Assembly: GCA_021229015.1 (NCBI GenBank)
Contig: CM037777.1
Span: 66,123,946 to 66,187,945 of the forward strand
Source of the DNA: Solen grandis
Lineage: Eukaryota > Mollusca > Bivalvia > Adapedonta > Solenidae
Length of the DNA: 64,000 nucleotides
Direction of reading: 5' to 3'
Position numbers and translations under genes: made by a program. Below the pieces are notes generated by a model that saw only the letters and a program-made list of their open reading frames with translations, had not been told where the DNA came from and did no database searches. Each line of letters starts with the position of its first letter. Within the stretch, counting starts at the first letter, position 1. Below are positions 1-10,350 of this stretch, one piece after another.

Positions 1-615
1 AAACAACTTAAGTATATGAGTGCAAAGTCTCGTGTTGCATTTGCAAGACAGTGACTTTTAAAATAATATTTAAAACGTAAAGTAGCCCCGTTACAAAACG
101 GTGAACGTCGTAAAAAATGGTCATATTCACTATTTGAAGCAGTAAAAATTGCCATATCAGTTCTACAGTTAATTGAGATAATCAATTTCTGCCAGCAGGG
201 TCCCATTAATTTCTCTGCACTGGTCAGTCTTAGGATCAGATAACACCCCCAGTATGATAGATAAATGAATGTTCTACACAAATCTATTAAACCTTTAATA
301 TATGATATTACTTTATTACTGAAAGAATGCATTTTTAATCATTTACATATACTACACCTTTTAAAACATTGAAGGAAAATATATTACCATAATGGAAATG
401 TTTTTGGACTCTAGCTAGACGCTATTGTTACATTTTCATTGCTACTAACCTATTATAGATACAATTAGAGATTATAACATGACCGTTGCATTAGTTATGC
501 AACGTCTGTCTCAGTTGTGACTGTCGTTAATACAAATATTTGTTATTATATAATACATATGGTTACTGTCTGGCTGGATGGTAACCAACCAATATATAAG
601 CTGACCGGTCAAGGG
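1..615. other. AT-rich sequence without recognised feature
   Basis: No open frame with coding character, no tRNA-like box pair and no clear repeat was seen here. It leads into the 22-bp tandem repeat that follows. Confidence 0.5.
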
Positions 616-765
616 TCTAGGGAGAGATCTGTGGGATACCAGAGAGATCTGTGGGATACCTAGAGAAATATTGTGGGATACCTAGAGAAATCTTGTGGGA
701 TATCTAGAGAGATCTTGTGGGATACCTAGGGGGATCTTGTGGGATATCTAGGGAGAGATCTTGTT
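616..765. repeat. 22-bp tandem repeat, about 7 copies
   Basis: Units of the form tagagagatcttgtgggata plus two bases follow one another with small changes (ctg/ctt, atacc/atatc, agaaa/gggga). The first and last units are the most divergent, and one early unit is about 2 bp short. The array is not a multiple of three and has no open frame, so it is a minisatellite and not a coding repeat. Confidence 0.9.
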
Positions 766-1435
766 AGAGCTTCAATACCCGACCATGGGCTAGGCACGTT
801 ACATGGCAGCGCTCAGTCTGAGTGGGCCATGGCCTGTCATGCTAAATAAAGTGTAAACTGGATGAAGGCTACTTGTCTTGAATACGGCCATTATACGACA
901 TAATAATATAATAAGTGTTTTATCCCAAGATAAAATCCAAGATAACCGGTAATACGAAATATTATATTTATAATTTTCAGTGTCAAGCATGAATTCATAA
1001 TATAGTTTGTTACATATGAAATTGATTATCTTTCCATCTTCTTCTTACAATTTTACAAAAAAATAAAATTTATTCTTTCATTTGTTGCATTTTCTAAATA
1101 ACTGTAAACTTCATGCATAGCCATTTTTCACTTTGCAATAAATTACGCCTATATCAACATTATTTCACAACAATATCATCATATTGCATAAGTATGAAGT
1201 TCATGATCATTAACTCTTAAGTCAAAGCTTTTGTTAAGGCTTAAGTGTTTTCCGATGTAATGAATTTGAATTGAAAGAATTACAAAGATATTATATATTT
1301 TAATCATTTGAAAAAATGAGGTTACTAACATTTTTTTATTACTTTGATAAAAGTAACGCATCATACAACTTGACATTTATCAATTTCATATGCACCCATC
1401 ATTACTGTTTGATGGTGATTGCCTGTCTGTTTATT
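766..1435. other. AT-rich sequence without recognised feature
   Basis: Short chance frames only. No transposon ends, RNA gene or splice-bounded exon was recognised. Confidence 0.4.
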
Positions 1436-1674
1436 GGTTTTAACGTCCCGCCGACAGAATTTCAGTCATTTGGAGATCATGTCTACTTGATAGAGATATA
1501 TGCAGTATCACGCCGTAGACATGTAGCATGATATCACACACTGTCACATTATCCTGACACAGCGCCAACAAGTCCTGGAACTGAGCGCCAACCAAGGGAG
1601 CTAAACAAGGTTTACTTTTGAATGACTTTGGTATGTCGCGGCTGAAGATCGAACCAACGACTTCCTGATTTCGG
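1436..1674 (-). mobile_element. tRNA-derived SINE, copy 1
   Basis: Read on the minus strand, a B-box-like ggttcgatcttc (plus 1644-1655) sits near the 5' end. The body then runs to a tail whose plus-strand start is taacgtcccgccgacagaat. A second copy lies at 62294-62546 and matches over the whole body, including gcagtatcac.ccgtaga.atgt.gcatgat and tcacattatcctgac. The two heads differ more than the bodies. The plus-strand tail motif gtc.c.ccgacagaatttcagtcat resembles tails of tRNA-derived SINEs common in molluscs (family knowledge, not searched). No target duplication was identified. Confidence 0.65.
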
Positions 1675-2393
1675 TAATATTTCAAAATAAAAGGAAACAT
1701 TAAATCCATTATTCCGAATTTATTTGCTTGTTCAGTCAAGCAATAATATGCAAAGTAATGTCTTTTCGCACCTTACTGTTATTAAAAAATTATTGAAAGT
1801 TCTCATCATATGGTGAGTAACAATCATATACACTTATGGCCTAAATCTCAAATCAAGTACAGTCAAGTACAGAGCTATAAAACTACGATTAGTGACAAAC
1901 AGCTCCCAGCAGGGATTAGGGTCAAGTGGTCAGTTTACAGCCATGGCAGATTTGTTCCACTGATCACCCTGAGCCTCTGCTCGATGCTCTATCAGGAGCA
2001 GCTGATACCTTATTCACTAACATTTCTAACAAAAACGCATTTATAAAGTGTTATCACAATTAACACATCCTTACTGGAGTAAGTTAATTAGACTTCGACC
2101 GCGGTCTAATTTATTCCTCGAATCACAGGCAGGCATAGCCGTTGTCTAGCCGTAAACTTATAAATATGTTTGAAATCGCTAAGTTGTAGTCAAAATATAT
2201 TTATTTAATTTAGCCTTAAACTACAGAAATGATTTAAGTAATACATGATTTTATATAAATCATCGTTGTAAGTATGGTTGGTGGAATATGGGTCTGTTTT
2301 ACTCTTGGGTGACTTGCGTACTTACTAGTAGTTGACTACACGAAAACTTTGACAATAAACCGATATTTTGTTATCCGTTGTCTAAGTCAGATA

Positions 2394-2462
2394 GACCACG
2401 CGTAATCGTTGTCTATGAAATGAGGAGCTTCAAATTTTCATTGACAACGATTACGTGTGGTC
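2394..2462. repeat. Inverted repeat, 20-bp arms
   Basis: The left arm gaccacgcgtaatcgttgtc (2394-2413) pairs with gacaacgattacgtgtggtc (2443-2462) with one mismatch across a 29-base loop. It may be the core of a small palindromic MITE or a transcript hairpin. No TIR or target duplication outside the arms was found. Confidence 0.75.
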
Positions 2463-2778
2463 CATTCTATACTTTTTTCGATGAGACGTGTAGGCTCAAA
2501 TTATCTACTGTGCTCCATGGCCGCTCATGGCGTGGTGTGAATTAATTCTAAATTACAATTAATGAATATCATGTTCTAGCGGTAGCAGTCTATGGAAAAC
2601 CCAGAAAATGTTGCTCAGATTAGTTGGTCCATGGGTCAATGTACCGTTATATACAACACAGCAGGAACCGATTTATGGCAATGGTTGAATAACCATTGGT
2701 CAGTCAAACTACTGGGAAGGGCCATCATTTCCGCATCCTTTCTGGAAATATGACGAATGGCTGATAAACAAAAAATGA

Positions 2779-2912
2779 GTGAGAAAAATATGCAGCCAGA
2801 CCGGGGCTCGCACCTTGGACCCCTCGCTGAGAGGGCGAGTGCTTTACTTACTGAGCTACCGGACCGCTTATATAAATCTTCCACCGATAAGGGTTACTTA
2901 TAGACCGTTACA
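2779..2912 (-). repeat. 3' LTR of the TRIM-like element
   Basis: It begins TGTAACGGTCTATAAGTAAC on the minus strand directly after the purine tract. It carries a tRNA-like segment with A box tagctcagtaagtaa (plus 2844-2858) and B box ggtgcgagcc (plus 2805-2814). The last bases expected from the partner LTR (ctggttaca) are missing. Confidence 0.7.
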
Positions 2913-2924
2913 TACTCCCCTGCC
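2913..2924 (-). promoter_or_regulatory. Polypurine tract of the TRIM-like element
   Basis: Minus-strand ggcaggggagta lies immediately before the LTR start TGTAACGG. This is the place and composition expected for the plus-strand priming site of an LTR retroelement. Confidence 0.6.
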
Positions 2925-3008
2925 AATTTGGAATTCGTTATAAAGAACATATTGTTATATTCCCACGAATCCAAAGGCAGTATATATACTGGAGAACTAT
3001 AATGCAAC

Positions 3009-3027
3009 GGCCCCACGTTGGGCGCCA
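3009..3027 (-). promoter_or_regulatory. Primer binding site, tRNA-Lys type
   Basis: Minus-strand TGGCGCCCAACGTGGGGCC starts two bases after the LTR end. From established knowledge, TGGCGCCCAACGTGGGG is the sequence complementary to the 3' end of a lysine tRNA and is used by many LTR elements. Placement next to an LTR terminus ending in CA supports the call. Confidence 0.75.
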
Positions 3028-3029
3028 TT

Positions 3030-3158
3030 TGTAACCAGGTGAAAAAAATATGTAGCAAGACTGAGGCTCGAACCCGGGACCCCTCGCTTACAGGACGAGG
3101 GCTCTGTCGACTGAGCTACTGTATCGTTTACACAAATGATTACTTTTAGGCCTTTACA
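3030..3158 (-). repeat. 5' LTR of the TRIM-like element
   Basis: 129 bp, from TGTAAAGG to GTTACA on the minus strand. It contains an A-box-like tagctcagtcgacag (plus 3104-3118), an anticodon-arm-like ctcg..cgag region, and a consensus B box ggttcgagcc (plus 3065-3074). The 5' part aligns with the partner LTR (TGTAA.GG.CTA.AAGTAA). Confidence 0.7.
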
Positions 3159-5427
3159 CTGCAATACGTATGTAGGAAATGTGAATGTACGTGTTGCAAA
3201 TGAAATATACTCACTAGAATATGTGTACCTATATAAAATAGGTAAAGCAGCTTTAACTTTTTACACAAACAAGCAATATTATATCAACCTAGAAAGTGAT
3301 ATTATTTCTTTTAAATCATCTCTTAAGACATATAATGTTACCAGTCCCAATCCACTACTCGTATCTTCACGTATGTAACTACACTGTATATATGTGTACC
3401 TTCTTATTACATGAATGAAAATAATAACATTATGAGATTGATAAAAAAAACTTACAGTTATTATGTTATTGCATAATTGTGATTGAATCTAGTGAAGTTT
3501 AAATTTGATAAACATTAGTAATGAAATAACTGAATCATGACAAGTAGCATTAAGACAGGCGTTTCAAAATAGCTGATATCACTTTTTAGAGGGTAATAGT
3601 ACATATATGCTGGAAAGAAAACGCATTCTCATTCATAGATAATGTATTTTCAGTCCTACCAAGTTACTCCAAATCTCAGAATTTCCTCAAGATCTGGGCT
3701 TAATGGGCTAACGGTTCGGAGATGTTATCAGGTCAGTGTGAAGCACTGGTCAGCGGAGAGAGGCTATAAATCTAAGGGTTTAATTGGCCTTGTCTAAATA
3801 TACAAGATGCAGAGGTGGGGAGCTGATACAAATACTCTTGAAACACCCTTTTTGTGTTTGATTGTCTTTGGAAATATTATTAAATAAAATATCTGTTTAA
3901 CATTTAAACAACGTAAACTTGTATTTTGATTTATACAATATAGAATTATTATAATAAAGCGTCTTGCTGTTATTGGTTGAGATGAAAACATCTTTCTTAA
4001 TTACTGATAAATAAATTGTTAATAAAAAGATTACACAAATTTAAAATGGCAATTTTATGGAAAAAAAAATTATTCAAAGGTTGTATATACATGTATTCCA
4101 GTCATTATATTTAAATGTACATGAGTTAGTCCAAACTAACACTTATTATCGTTTCTCTATATTTTACAGACCACCCTGGTATTAATTCAATAAATATACA
4201 ATGTACATGAATGTTTATGATATAATAATCTAAATTATTAGTGGAAAAAAATGAATACATTGCTAAAAAAGTAAATATTATGAAAAAAAAGATGAAATAT
4301 AAAAATTTGAAAGTTGAGATTGACAATGAAATCACGTTACAGTAATATTGCAATGAATTAATGTGTTAAATACACACAACATAGTATTCATAAGATATAT
4401 TTACAGTGAACTGTAATAACTATGAGATCAGATGAGAAATGAAAGACTTGATATATTTTTTACCGAATTTAAAACCAACATACATAGTTTGAAACTATCA
4501 TTAAAACAAATAAATATATCTCACACATCTCAGACAAAAGTGATTCACATTAAATGAGTTGGCCTTGGCTTCTAGGCTTAAGTACTTTGCTGTCTTTTAT
4601 TTTTTGTCATTTTTTAAAGCATATCTGTACTGCCGTCAGAGAATGGTAATTCACTGACATTTCTTGAGTGTTGAGACTTTGAGAATTCCAAAGTTTTTTT
4701 TGTTCAGAATATTAAGAAATGCATCATATTGCATATACAATTTTATATATTTCTTTTTCAAAAAACTGTCACTAACATCAGCTATTTTCAGAGATCTCTT
4801 GTTGATAAACATTTCTAGAATTATCTTGCATACTAGGGGTGTCTCAAGGCACTACTCGGGAAGTATAATAAGTGATCTTGATGATAATGGCTTTGTTTGG
4901 GATGACTCATAGCAGTGGGGACAATTATCACTGGAATCTTCAAGATAATAGTCAAGGTCAGATTCACAACAACACCAATGATGTAACACAGTTTCATTAG
5001 TTTTTCAGACAAAAAGTCATCTCGCAATTTAAACCGCCTGTAATCACCTGAAGAATCATTATACATTTTTAAAGTACCTGAAAAGAACACAAATTCAGCA
5101 CAGGTTTCCTTGTGATTCATTTTGACATAAGATGAAATGATAGTCTTAATATCAGGAATAGAAGTCACAATGATTGTCCATGAGTACATGCATGTGTACA
5201 ATCTGAAAACACTGTGTATAATTCCATTCAATAGAGATTAATCAGGAATGGCATTAAGTATTTCCTCCTCCATTATGGATGGACAATGTGTCATATTTCC
5301 ATAAATACATATCCTGTCTTCCATATCTGCTATTACTTGTCGTTTCATTCAAAGTACAGTTTCACTTTTTAACTGTTCAAAAATTGTGTTGGAAACTTAA
5401 TTAGCCTTTTACAAATCTAAAAAAAAA

Positions 5428-5429
<2 letters not shown>
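3159..5429. other. AT-rich region, no confident gene
   Basis: Mostly AT-rich with short frames. On the minus strand around 4833-5231 there is a longer frame (about 130 codons) with one hydrophobic stretch. A good acceptor-like tract, ttgtgttcttttcag, falls inside it near 5080. Other frames of the same stretch look equally coding-like, for example one with a C-x2-C pair (CPHC), and all are interrupted. I cannot decide whether a decayed exon is present. Confidence 0.3.

Positions 5430-5462
<33 letters not shown>
5419..5462. repeat. Homopolymer A10 then T33
   Basis: A run of ten A, a G, and 33 T. It may be the poly(A) of a minus-strand retrocopy, but no matching retroelement body was recognised next to it. 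Confidence 0.8.
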
Positions 5463-5512
5463 CAGAATTATTGATTCGTATGAATCAGTTGCTATATCAA
5501 ATCTTACTTCCC

Positions 5513-5902
5513 TCATAAAATGAGATTCGAAGAAACAAATTTTAATCCATTTTTCCTCTGAGAAGTGCTCCTGTAATGTAAATTCAGGGTGGTGATTTCT
5601 CCTTCGTTTAACATAGCAGAAGAAAGAAGAGGCTTGTTTAAAATATCGGCCTTGGCTACCTGCTCATATATTTCTTTTGTAGATGAAAATGATTCATTTT
5701 CAGTCACCTTTGAAGACCTCCCAGTTATTTTTCTTTTTATGAACTTAGTAACCTGACGACACACTTCACAGGTTTCAGTATGTGTTATAAAATATTGCAG
5801 GACACTTTCCATGCGAAATGCAGGTTTACCATTTATCTCTTTAACAGCATGGTCAGTCTGACAGGCAGGGTGTTTTATGACCAGAGAACTGTTAACTCTG
5901 AT
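5513..5902 (-). pseudogene. Unrecognised cysteine-containing reading frame
   Basis: A minus-strand frame is open from about 5902 to a stop at 5513, with a Met at 5812. The translation has a polar, protein-like composition. It contains HPACQTDHA upstream of the Met, TCEVCRQVTKF about 18 residues after it, and a Lys/Arg-rich and Ser/Glu-rich tail. The two Cys pairs (C..C) could be a metal-binding or disulfide pattern. It ends close to the poly-T run and abuts the plus-strand gypsy fragment. I do not recognise the family. It may be a terminal exon, a retrocopy or chance. Confidence 0.25.
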
Positions 5903-5950
5903 TAGCTATGCTGATAAGCCCTTGCTCCAGAGGAGCAATTTCTGGAGTAA

Positions 5951-6534
5951 CTTGGTAGGACTGAAAAGGTTATCTCTGATAGCGAACCCTGTCACATTTC
6001 ACAGGAATTTGCAGACCTTGCAAAAGAATGGGATTTTAACCACCAGACCATTAGTTCCTATCATAGCCCGTCGAACGGCTTAGCAGGAAAGTATGTGTCG
6101 GTATGCAAGTAAATCCTTACAAAGGCAAAGGAAATTGGGCGGGATCCTTTTATTGGCATCCTAGAATACCGCACTACTCCACTAGAATCAGAACATTCTC
6201 CTGCACAGTTAGCAATGGGTGACAGTTACGATCTGTAATACCTATGTGCAGAGAAAACCTCAAACCTAATCTCTTTGCTCGAAATCTAGTCAAAAGAAAA
6301 ATTTAATTAAGAAAACAAAGGGTAAAGAAATATTATGACAGGCAGTCAAAACTACTAGATCCTTTACCTCAAGACCAAGCAATCAGAATTCAACAGCATG
6401 ACACAACATGGAAACCAGCTATCGTGGTTAACAAACACAATGAGCGGTCATACACAGTTGAATGTCCAGATGGTTTAATGTACTCAAGAAATTGGCGGGA
6501 TCTGTTAAAGACAAATGGGCAATCAAGCTGTTAG
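5951..6534 (+). pseudogene. Integrase C-terminal remnant (Ty3/gypsy)
   Basis: The frame starting at 5951 reads ...EKVISD (second catalytic Asp at 5978-5980), then EFADLAKEW, SSYHSPSNGLA, a stop at 6110-6112, and GRDPFIGILEYRTTPLE..HSPAQLAMG up to a stop at 6236. In this family the third acidic residue follows NGLA; here that codon (6086-6088) is gga, so the catalytic Glu is replaced by Gly. A frameshifted piece (PMCRENLKPN) follows. An open stretch from 6310 to 6534 then reads KKYYDRQSK, TTWKPAIVV and RSYTVECPDG, typical of the C-terminal region after the integrase core in gypsy elements. The copy is inactive. Confidence 0.85.
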
Positions 6535-6960
6535 AACGGTCAGGCCATAGAGCCAAAAATACAGGAAGTTCCATCTTATCTAAATCCTTAGGAGTCCCAG
6601 ATTAAAGACCTGAAAATTCACACCTGACTACAACTTCCTCCCAAAGTATCAATCCCAGCCAGTGTTTGACTCGGTCAGGAAGGGCCGTAAAACCAAAAAT
6701 AATTGAGTCAATGTGATTTGTACATTTAACTTAAATGCCAAAAGGTGAAACATTACTTCATGTTCTAATTTGAATGTGGCTGATTAATTTAATTTCTTTG
6801 AAGTACAGGAAACACTTCCTGAGTTACAACTTTGCTACCTAGGCAAATGAATTGACTATGGGAATGTGACATCTTGCCGATTGGTGTCTCACACCTTGAA
6901 TCTGTCTAAATATCAAACGTTTATTTGTTCATTATTTATTTGAATATTGTACATTCATTT

Positions 6961-6972
6961 AAAGAAGGGAGA
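6961..6972 (+). promoter_or_regulatory. Polypurine tract of the gypsy remnant
   Basis: aaagaagggaga directly precedes the LTR start TGTAATAG, as expected for the priming site of plus-strand DNA. Confidence 0.75.
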
Positions 6973-7145
6973 TGTAATAGTATGGTTATAAAGGACACAC
7001 CTGATAAGCCCAGCCAGTCATCTCACTTCACTCAGGATTATCACTTAGCACATTCACTGTACTTGTATTTATATGATTTTTGTTAGTTTATTATATAGTT
7101 AAAATACAATACTGGTTGTCATTCTATGAACCCAATAATATTACA
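6973..7145 (+). repeat. 3' LTR of the gypsy remnant
   Basis: 173 bp from TGTAATAG to ATATTACA. The ends form the inverted pair TGTAATA/TATTACA. The following bases are atttcagag. The matching 5' flank is not present, so a target duplication cannot be tested. Confidence 0.65.
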
Positions 7146-7304
7146 ATTTCAGAGTGAATATTAACTATAAGACTGACCTTGAAACATCTAATTTTCTATT
7201 AAAATACATGTACATTGATATATTGTTTGCAACCGCCACTGACTTTTTATCTAAGATACAATTTATTGTTAAGTATTTACAGAGATGTGAATACCTTGAA
7301 AATG

Positions 7305-7390
7305 TTAATGTAGCTTCGTCGTATTTATTGATTTGTTCCATTGGGGAATTTTACACTGAATGGGAAAAATATATCACGAAGCTACATTAA
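7305..7390. repeat. Perfect 15-bp inverted repeat
   Basis: ttaatgtagcttcgt (7305-7319) and acgaagctacattaa (7376-7390) are exact reverse complements separated by 56 bases. It lies just beyond the gypsy LTR. It could be a tiny MITE or a transcript stem; nothing further identifies it. Confidence 0.75.
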
Positions 7391-7472
7391 ACGAAGTGGA
7401 AACTATGACGTCACACAGTAAATGGGGTGGATAATTATGTCGAGGAACTGTAGGGAGCTCGCACACAATCAA

Positions 7473-7557
7473 CGTCGAAAACCCACGATATATATTCCGC
7501 TATTACTCAAGTCGATAAAGAAGCAAAGCCTATAGAGCGAACGTGGGTTTTTCGACG
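7473..7557. repeat. Inverted repeat, about 15-bp arms
   Basis: cgtcgaaaacccacg (7473-7487) pairs with cgtgggtttttcgacg (7542-7557) with a one-base length difference. The flanks (cacacaat..., ...cacacaataa) also show partial similarity, which suggests a small palindromic element. Confidence 0.65.
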
Positions 7558-8453
7558 ATGACACACAATAACGAATAAGTCCGTCTTGTAATTAATTCAA
7601 TTTATTTCTTCTTTTCTTTGCAATCCACAAATTCAAATAACAATAATATAGTAAAAACTTGTGTTTGTATGTAGTATCAAAAATAGTAATGATGGTTATC
7701 CACATATCACAGTAAATATAGTGATTAATATCAGTTTATAAGTTTTCGTTGATAGTTTTCGTTAGGAAATCCTAAATAAGAGGTCATTTCTTTCTCCGTG
7801 AAAGCTAAAATTCGAATCTTTCTAACTTTTCACAAAGTTACGTTTCATCTACCCTGGACGAGATGACAGACATACCACGTGCCCAGTTTAATGCGATTAG
7901 TGATTAATATCAGTCTGATATTCAATTAACACATGATATAACTAATCATTGTCAAATGGCAACCTAAATGAAGCAATAATGTGAACTGTCAACAGTTTGC
8001 TCATTTTTATAAGTTTGTTCCACTATCAACTTCCTTTTTTTTTTTTGTCGATTTTGAATAAAGCGATATGATTGAACGATGTGAAATTGACATCACCAGA
8101 TACAAACTCCACCGCAGTAGTTATCTCACCTTATAGTTGTCGATAACCACTACCATCACAAGTAGATTCGGCTGATATAGGCCGGATTTACTATTTCACT
8201 TTTGAATTCAGTTTTGAATATATTATATCAGTTTCAACATATTCCACGAAAATAGCATTGATATTATGAGATAAGTAAAAAGTAAAAACAAATGATATTG
8301 ATTTATAAAATTATGAGTGTTGACTTGTGTGGTGGAGTTTGCACCAGATAGTGAGAAACTGCGTGCGTAGATGTTTAAGTTTAAACGAAACAAGTTTTCA
8401 CAACTTAAATTAATCACTCTGATTGCTCTGATGGCGGCGTATTTGGTCATTAT
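7558..8453. other. AT-rich sequence, no recognised feature
   Basis: No coding frame, transposon end or RNA gene was recognised. A T-run lies near 8035-8047. Confidence 0.4.
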
Positions 8454-8573
8454 TGTGGGAGGAAACTGGAGAGCCCGGAGAAAACCCACGTGTCTGGACG
8501 GGCGACCACTGTACCCTCTCACGTACGTGACCAGAAATCGAACCCGGGGCGCATTGGTGAGAAGCGAGGCGCG
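8454..8573 (-). mobile_element. SINE-like fragment cut by the assembly gap
   Basis: On the minus strand a B-box-like gggttcgatttc (plus 8534-8545) is followed by a body containing gtgggttttctccgggctct and ctccagtttcctcccaca. The ...gggttttctccgg... stretch is a motif seen in many animal dispersed repeats (family knowledge). The 5' head with the A box would lie inside the N run. Confidence 0.55.
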
Positions 8574-8673
8574 NNNNNNNNNNNNNNNNNNNNNNNNNNN
8601 NNNNNNNNNNNNNNNNNNNNNNNNNNNNNNNNNNNNNNNNNNNNNNNNNNNNNNNNNNNNNNNNNNNNNNNNN
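8574..8673. other. Assembly gap, 100 N
   Basis: Exactly 100 N, the usual placeholder for a scaffold join of unknown size. Confidence 0.98.
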
Positions 8674-8739
8674 TTTGCCTTGTATTAACAAATACCGCAA
8701 TATATTGCAATACGTATTGGACTTTACAGCGTTGGCATT

Positions 8740-10350
8740 TCGAAATAGATAGCTATACGGGTCTGGCAGTTATCATTTCACCCTATGAAAATATGATGAA
8801 AATATCAAGTCTTTATAATGGCTCTGGGACGGGTGAACAACTCTTGATAGTTCAATTTCATAGTGGAGGTATGGCCTATAAAATCATAGAAATCAAAATA
8901 TCAGCGTCTAAAGCTTATGTTCATAAATTTTCACTTGCCATGGACCATGTAGCTATATGATTTTCTTGTGAATTTTAGAAATAAGTTTTCATGCAATGAA
9001 GTCATATGATGTTTATTTTCACAAAATATCTAGTAACCGTGAGACCTACATTACTCTCAAAATTTCAACTTTCTATTTCAAATTAGGACCGATTTAAAAG
9101 CATTTTAAAAATTGACGTACTTGGTTCGAATCTTGGATTTGCCATAGTTCTCGGACTTTTCGAATTCTTGAAAAAACGGACTCGGGACACCTCAATAAGA
9201 AACCTAATATAATATCTGTGAAAATTTGAGGAAAATCCGCCCATTAATAAGGTCTGGACGGTGTATAAACTTTCAGAGTCAATTTCTATTGTGATGTCAC
9301 ATGACGTCTAAGCCTATCGTTAATCATTGAAATCGAAAATTCAGAATATGAAGCATATGTCATTTAAATTTTCATGCCATTCAATAACTTCATAACATAT
9401 AGAAATATTCTTGTTAATTTTTGAAAAACATTTTATATAAAGACGTCTTGTGATGTCATATGACGTTCATTTTAACAAATCGTTATGACTCACAGAGACC
9501 TACACATACTGACAAATATTCAACCAAATATCTCAAATGGACTGATTTTATAAGCCATTGAAAAATTTATGACCTTGGTTCGAATTTGGATTGCCTTAGA
9601 TCCTTGGACTTTTCGAATGTTGAAAAACGGACCACCGGGATGCACTACTTAAAACCTAATATACACATTCTGTGAACATTTGATTGAAAATCGGTCCATT
9701 AATAATGGCTTGGACAGTATTACATACTTTCGTAGCTATTTAAAATGTGACGTCATAGGCATATGAAATTCATTGAAATCGAAATCTTCAGCTGTGAGCC
9801 AGTGTCATTAATTTTTCATAGCCCTTCGAATAATTTCAACATAAAGAAATAATCAGTAAAATATTAGAATTACATTATCATTAATGACGTCCACGTGACG
9901 TTCATATGTCAGTTAATTTGCTAAAAATCGTTAAAGACTTCAGGAGCCTTTATACTGACCATAATATAACTTTCCTATCTCAAAAAGGAACGATTTTTTA
10001 AGCATTTGAAATTTAAGACCTTGGTTCGAATCTTGGAATCGCTTAGAAACTTGACTTTTCGTAATTTTGAAAAAACGGACACCAGGCATGCACAAATAGA
10101 AATTATTGTAAAACATTCTTTGTAAATTTGATGAAAATCGGTTCATCAATAATGACTGTAGACTGCGTACAAAACTTTTGTGCTTATGGCAATTGTGACG
10201 TCATATGACGTCATAGACTTATGAAATCTAGAAATCAAAATTTTTCCTCACGTGGACTAATAAGCCATAAAAATTTCATCGTCCTAGGATTATTGCAACA
10301 TAGAAAAATATGCGTTTAGTTAGGAAGAAAAAAAGAATTTATAATAATAA
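8740..10350 (-). repeat. Tandem array of a ~445-bp unit, about 3.6 copies
   Basis: The marker catagaaatcaaaa/cattgaaatcgaaa recurs near 8886, 9325, 9772 and 10228 (spacing 439-456). Each unit also has gacc..ggttcgaatcttgga, gaaaatcggtccattaataatg and one or more tgacgtca sites. The same unit occurs in the opposite orientation at 30450-32300, 33590-33700 and 49673-50420, and in this orientation at 13720-14270 and 43742-44075. Minus is assigned because here the unit is the reverse complement of the arrays that start with the gactttctgcc hairpin. Confidence 0.85.
10196..10213. promoter_or_regulatory. Paired CRE-like palindromes in the 445-bp unit
   Basis: Two perfect TGACGTCA palindromes lie at 10196-10203 and 10206-10213. 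TGACGTCA is the consensus CREB/ATF site (established knowledge). Whether they are bound is not known. Similar single or paired sites occur in other copies of the unit (about 9753, 13853, 43947-43964). Confidence 0.5.

Larger units (their letters stand above)
2779..3158 (-). mobile_element. Miniature LTR retrotransposon (TRIM-like) with tRNA-like LTRs
   Basis: On the minus strand the order is: 5' LTR (3158 to 3030), two bases, a primer binding site identical to the classical tRNA-Lys type (3027 to 3009), about 84 bp of internal sequence, a purine-rich tract (2924 to 2913), then a second LTR (2912 to about 2779). LTR starts are TGTAAAGG and TGTAACGG. The 5' LTR ends in GTTACA, the inverse of the start. 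The internal part is about 117 bp and encodes nothing, as in TRIMs. Both LTRs contain a tRNA-like block with A- and B-box motifs. The end of the 3' LTR departs from the 5' LTR after ...ctcac, so it is truncated or mutated and no target duplication can be read. Confidence 0.75.
5951..7145 (+). mobile_element. Decayed Ty3/gypsy LTR retrotransposon, 3' end
   Basis: It holds the end of a pol gene (integrase core end and C-terminal region), about 430 bp of untranslated sequence, a polypurine tract and a short 3' LTR. The 5' LTR, gag, protease, RT and RNase H are absent from the window, so this is a truncated copy. The order integrase, PPT, LTR is that of the Ty3/gypsy group. Confidence 0.8.

Noticed and set aside
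2793..3127. Two tRNA-like segments as tRNA genes
   Set aside because: Stems are imperfect and both sit at equal positions in the two LTRs of a miniature retroelement. They are tRNA-derived promoter-like parts, not genes.
8371..8960. Frames of about 100-156 codons across the N run
   Set aside because: They depend on translating 100 unknown bases. The flanks are a SINE fragment and a tandem array.
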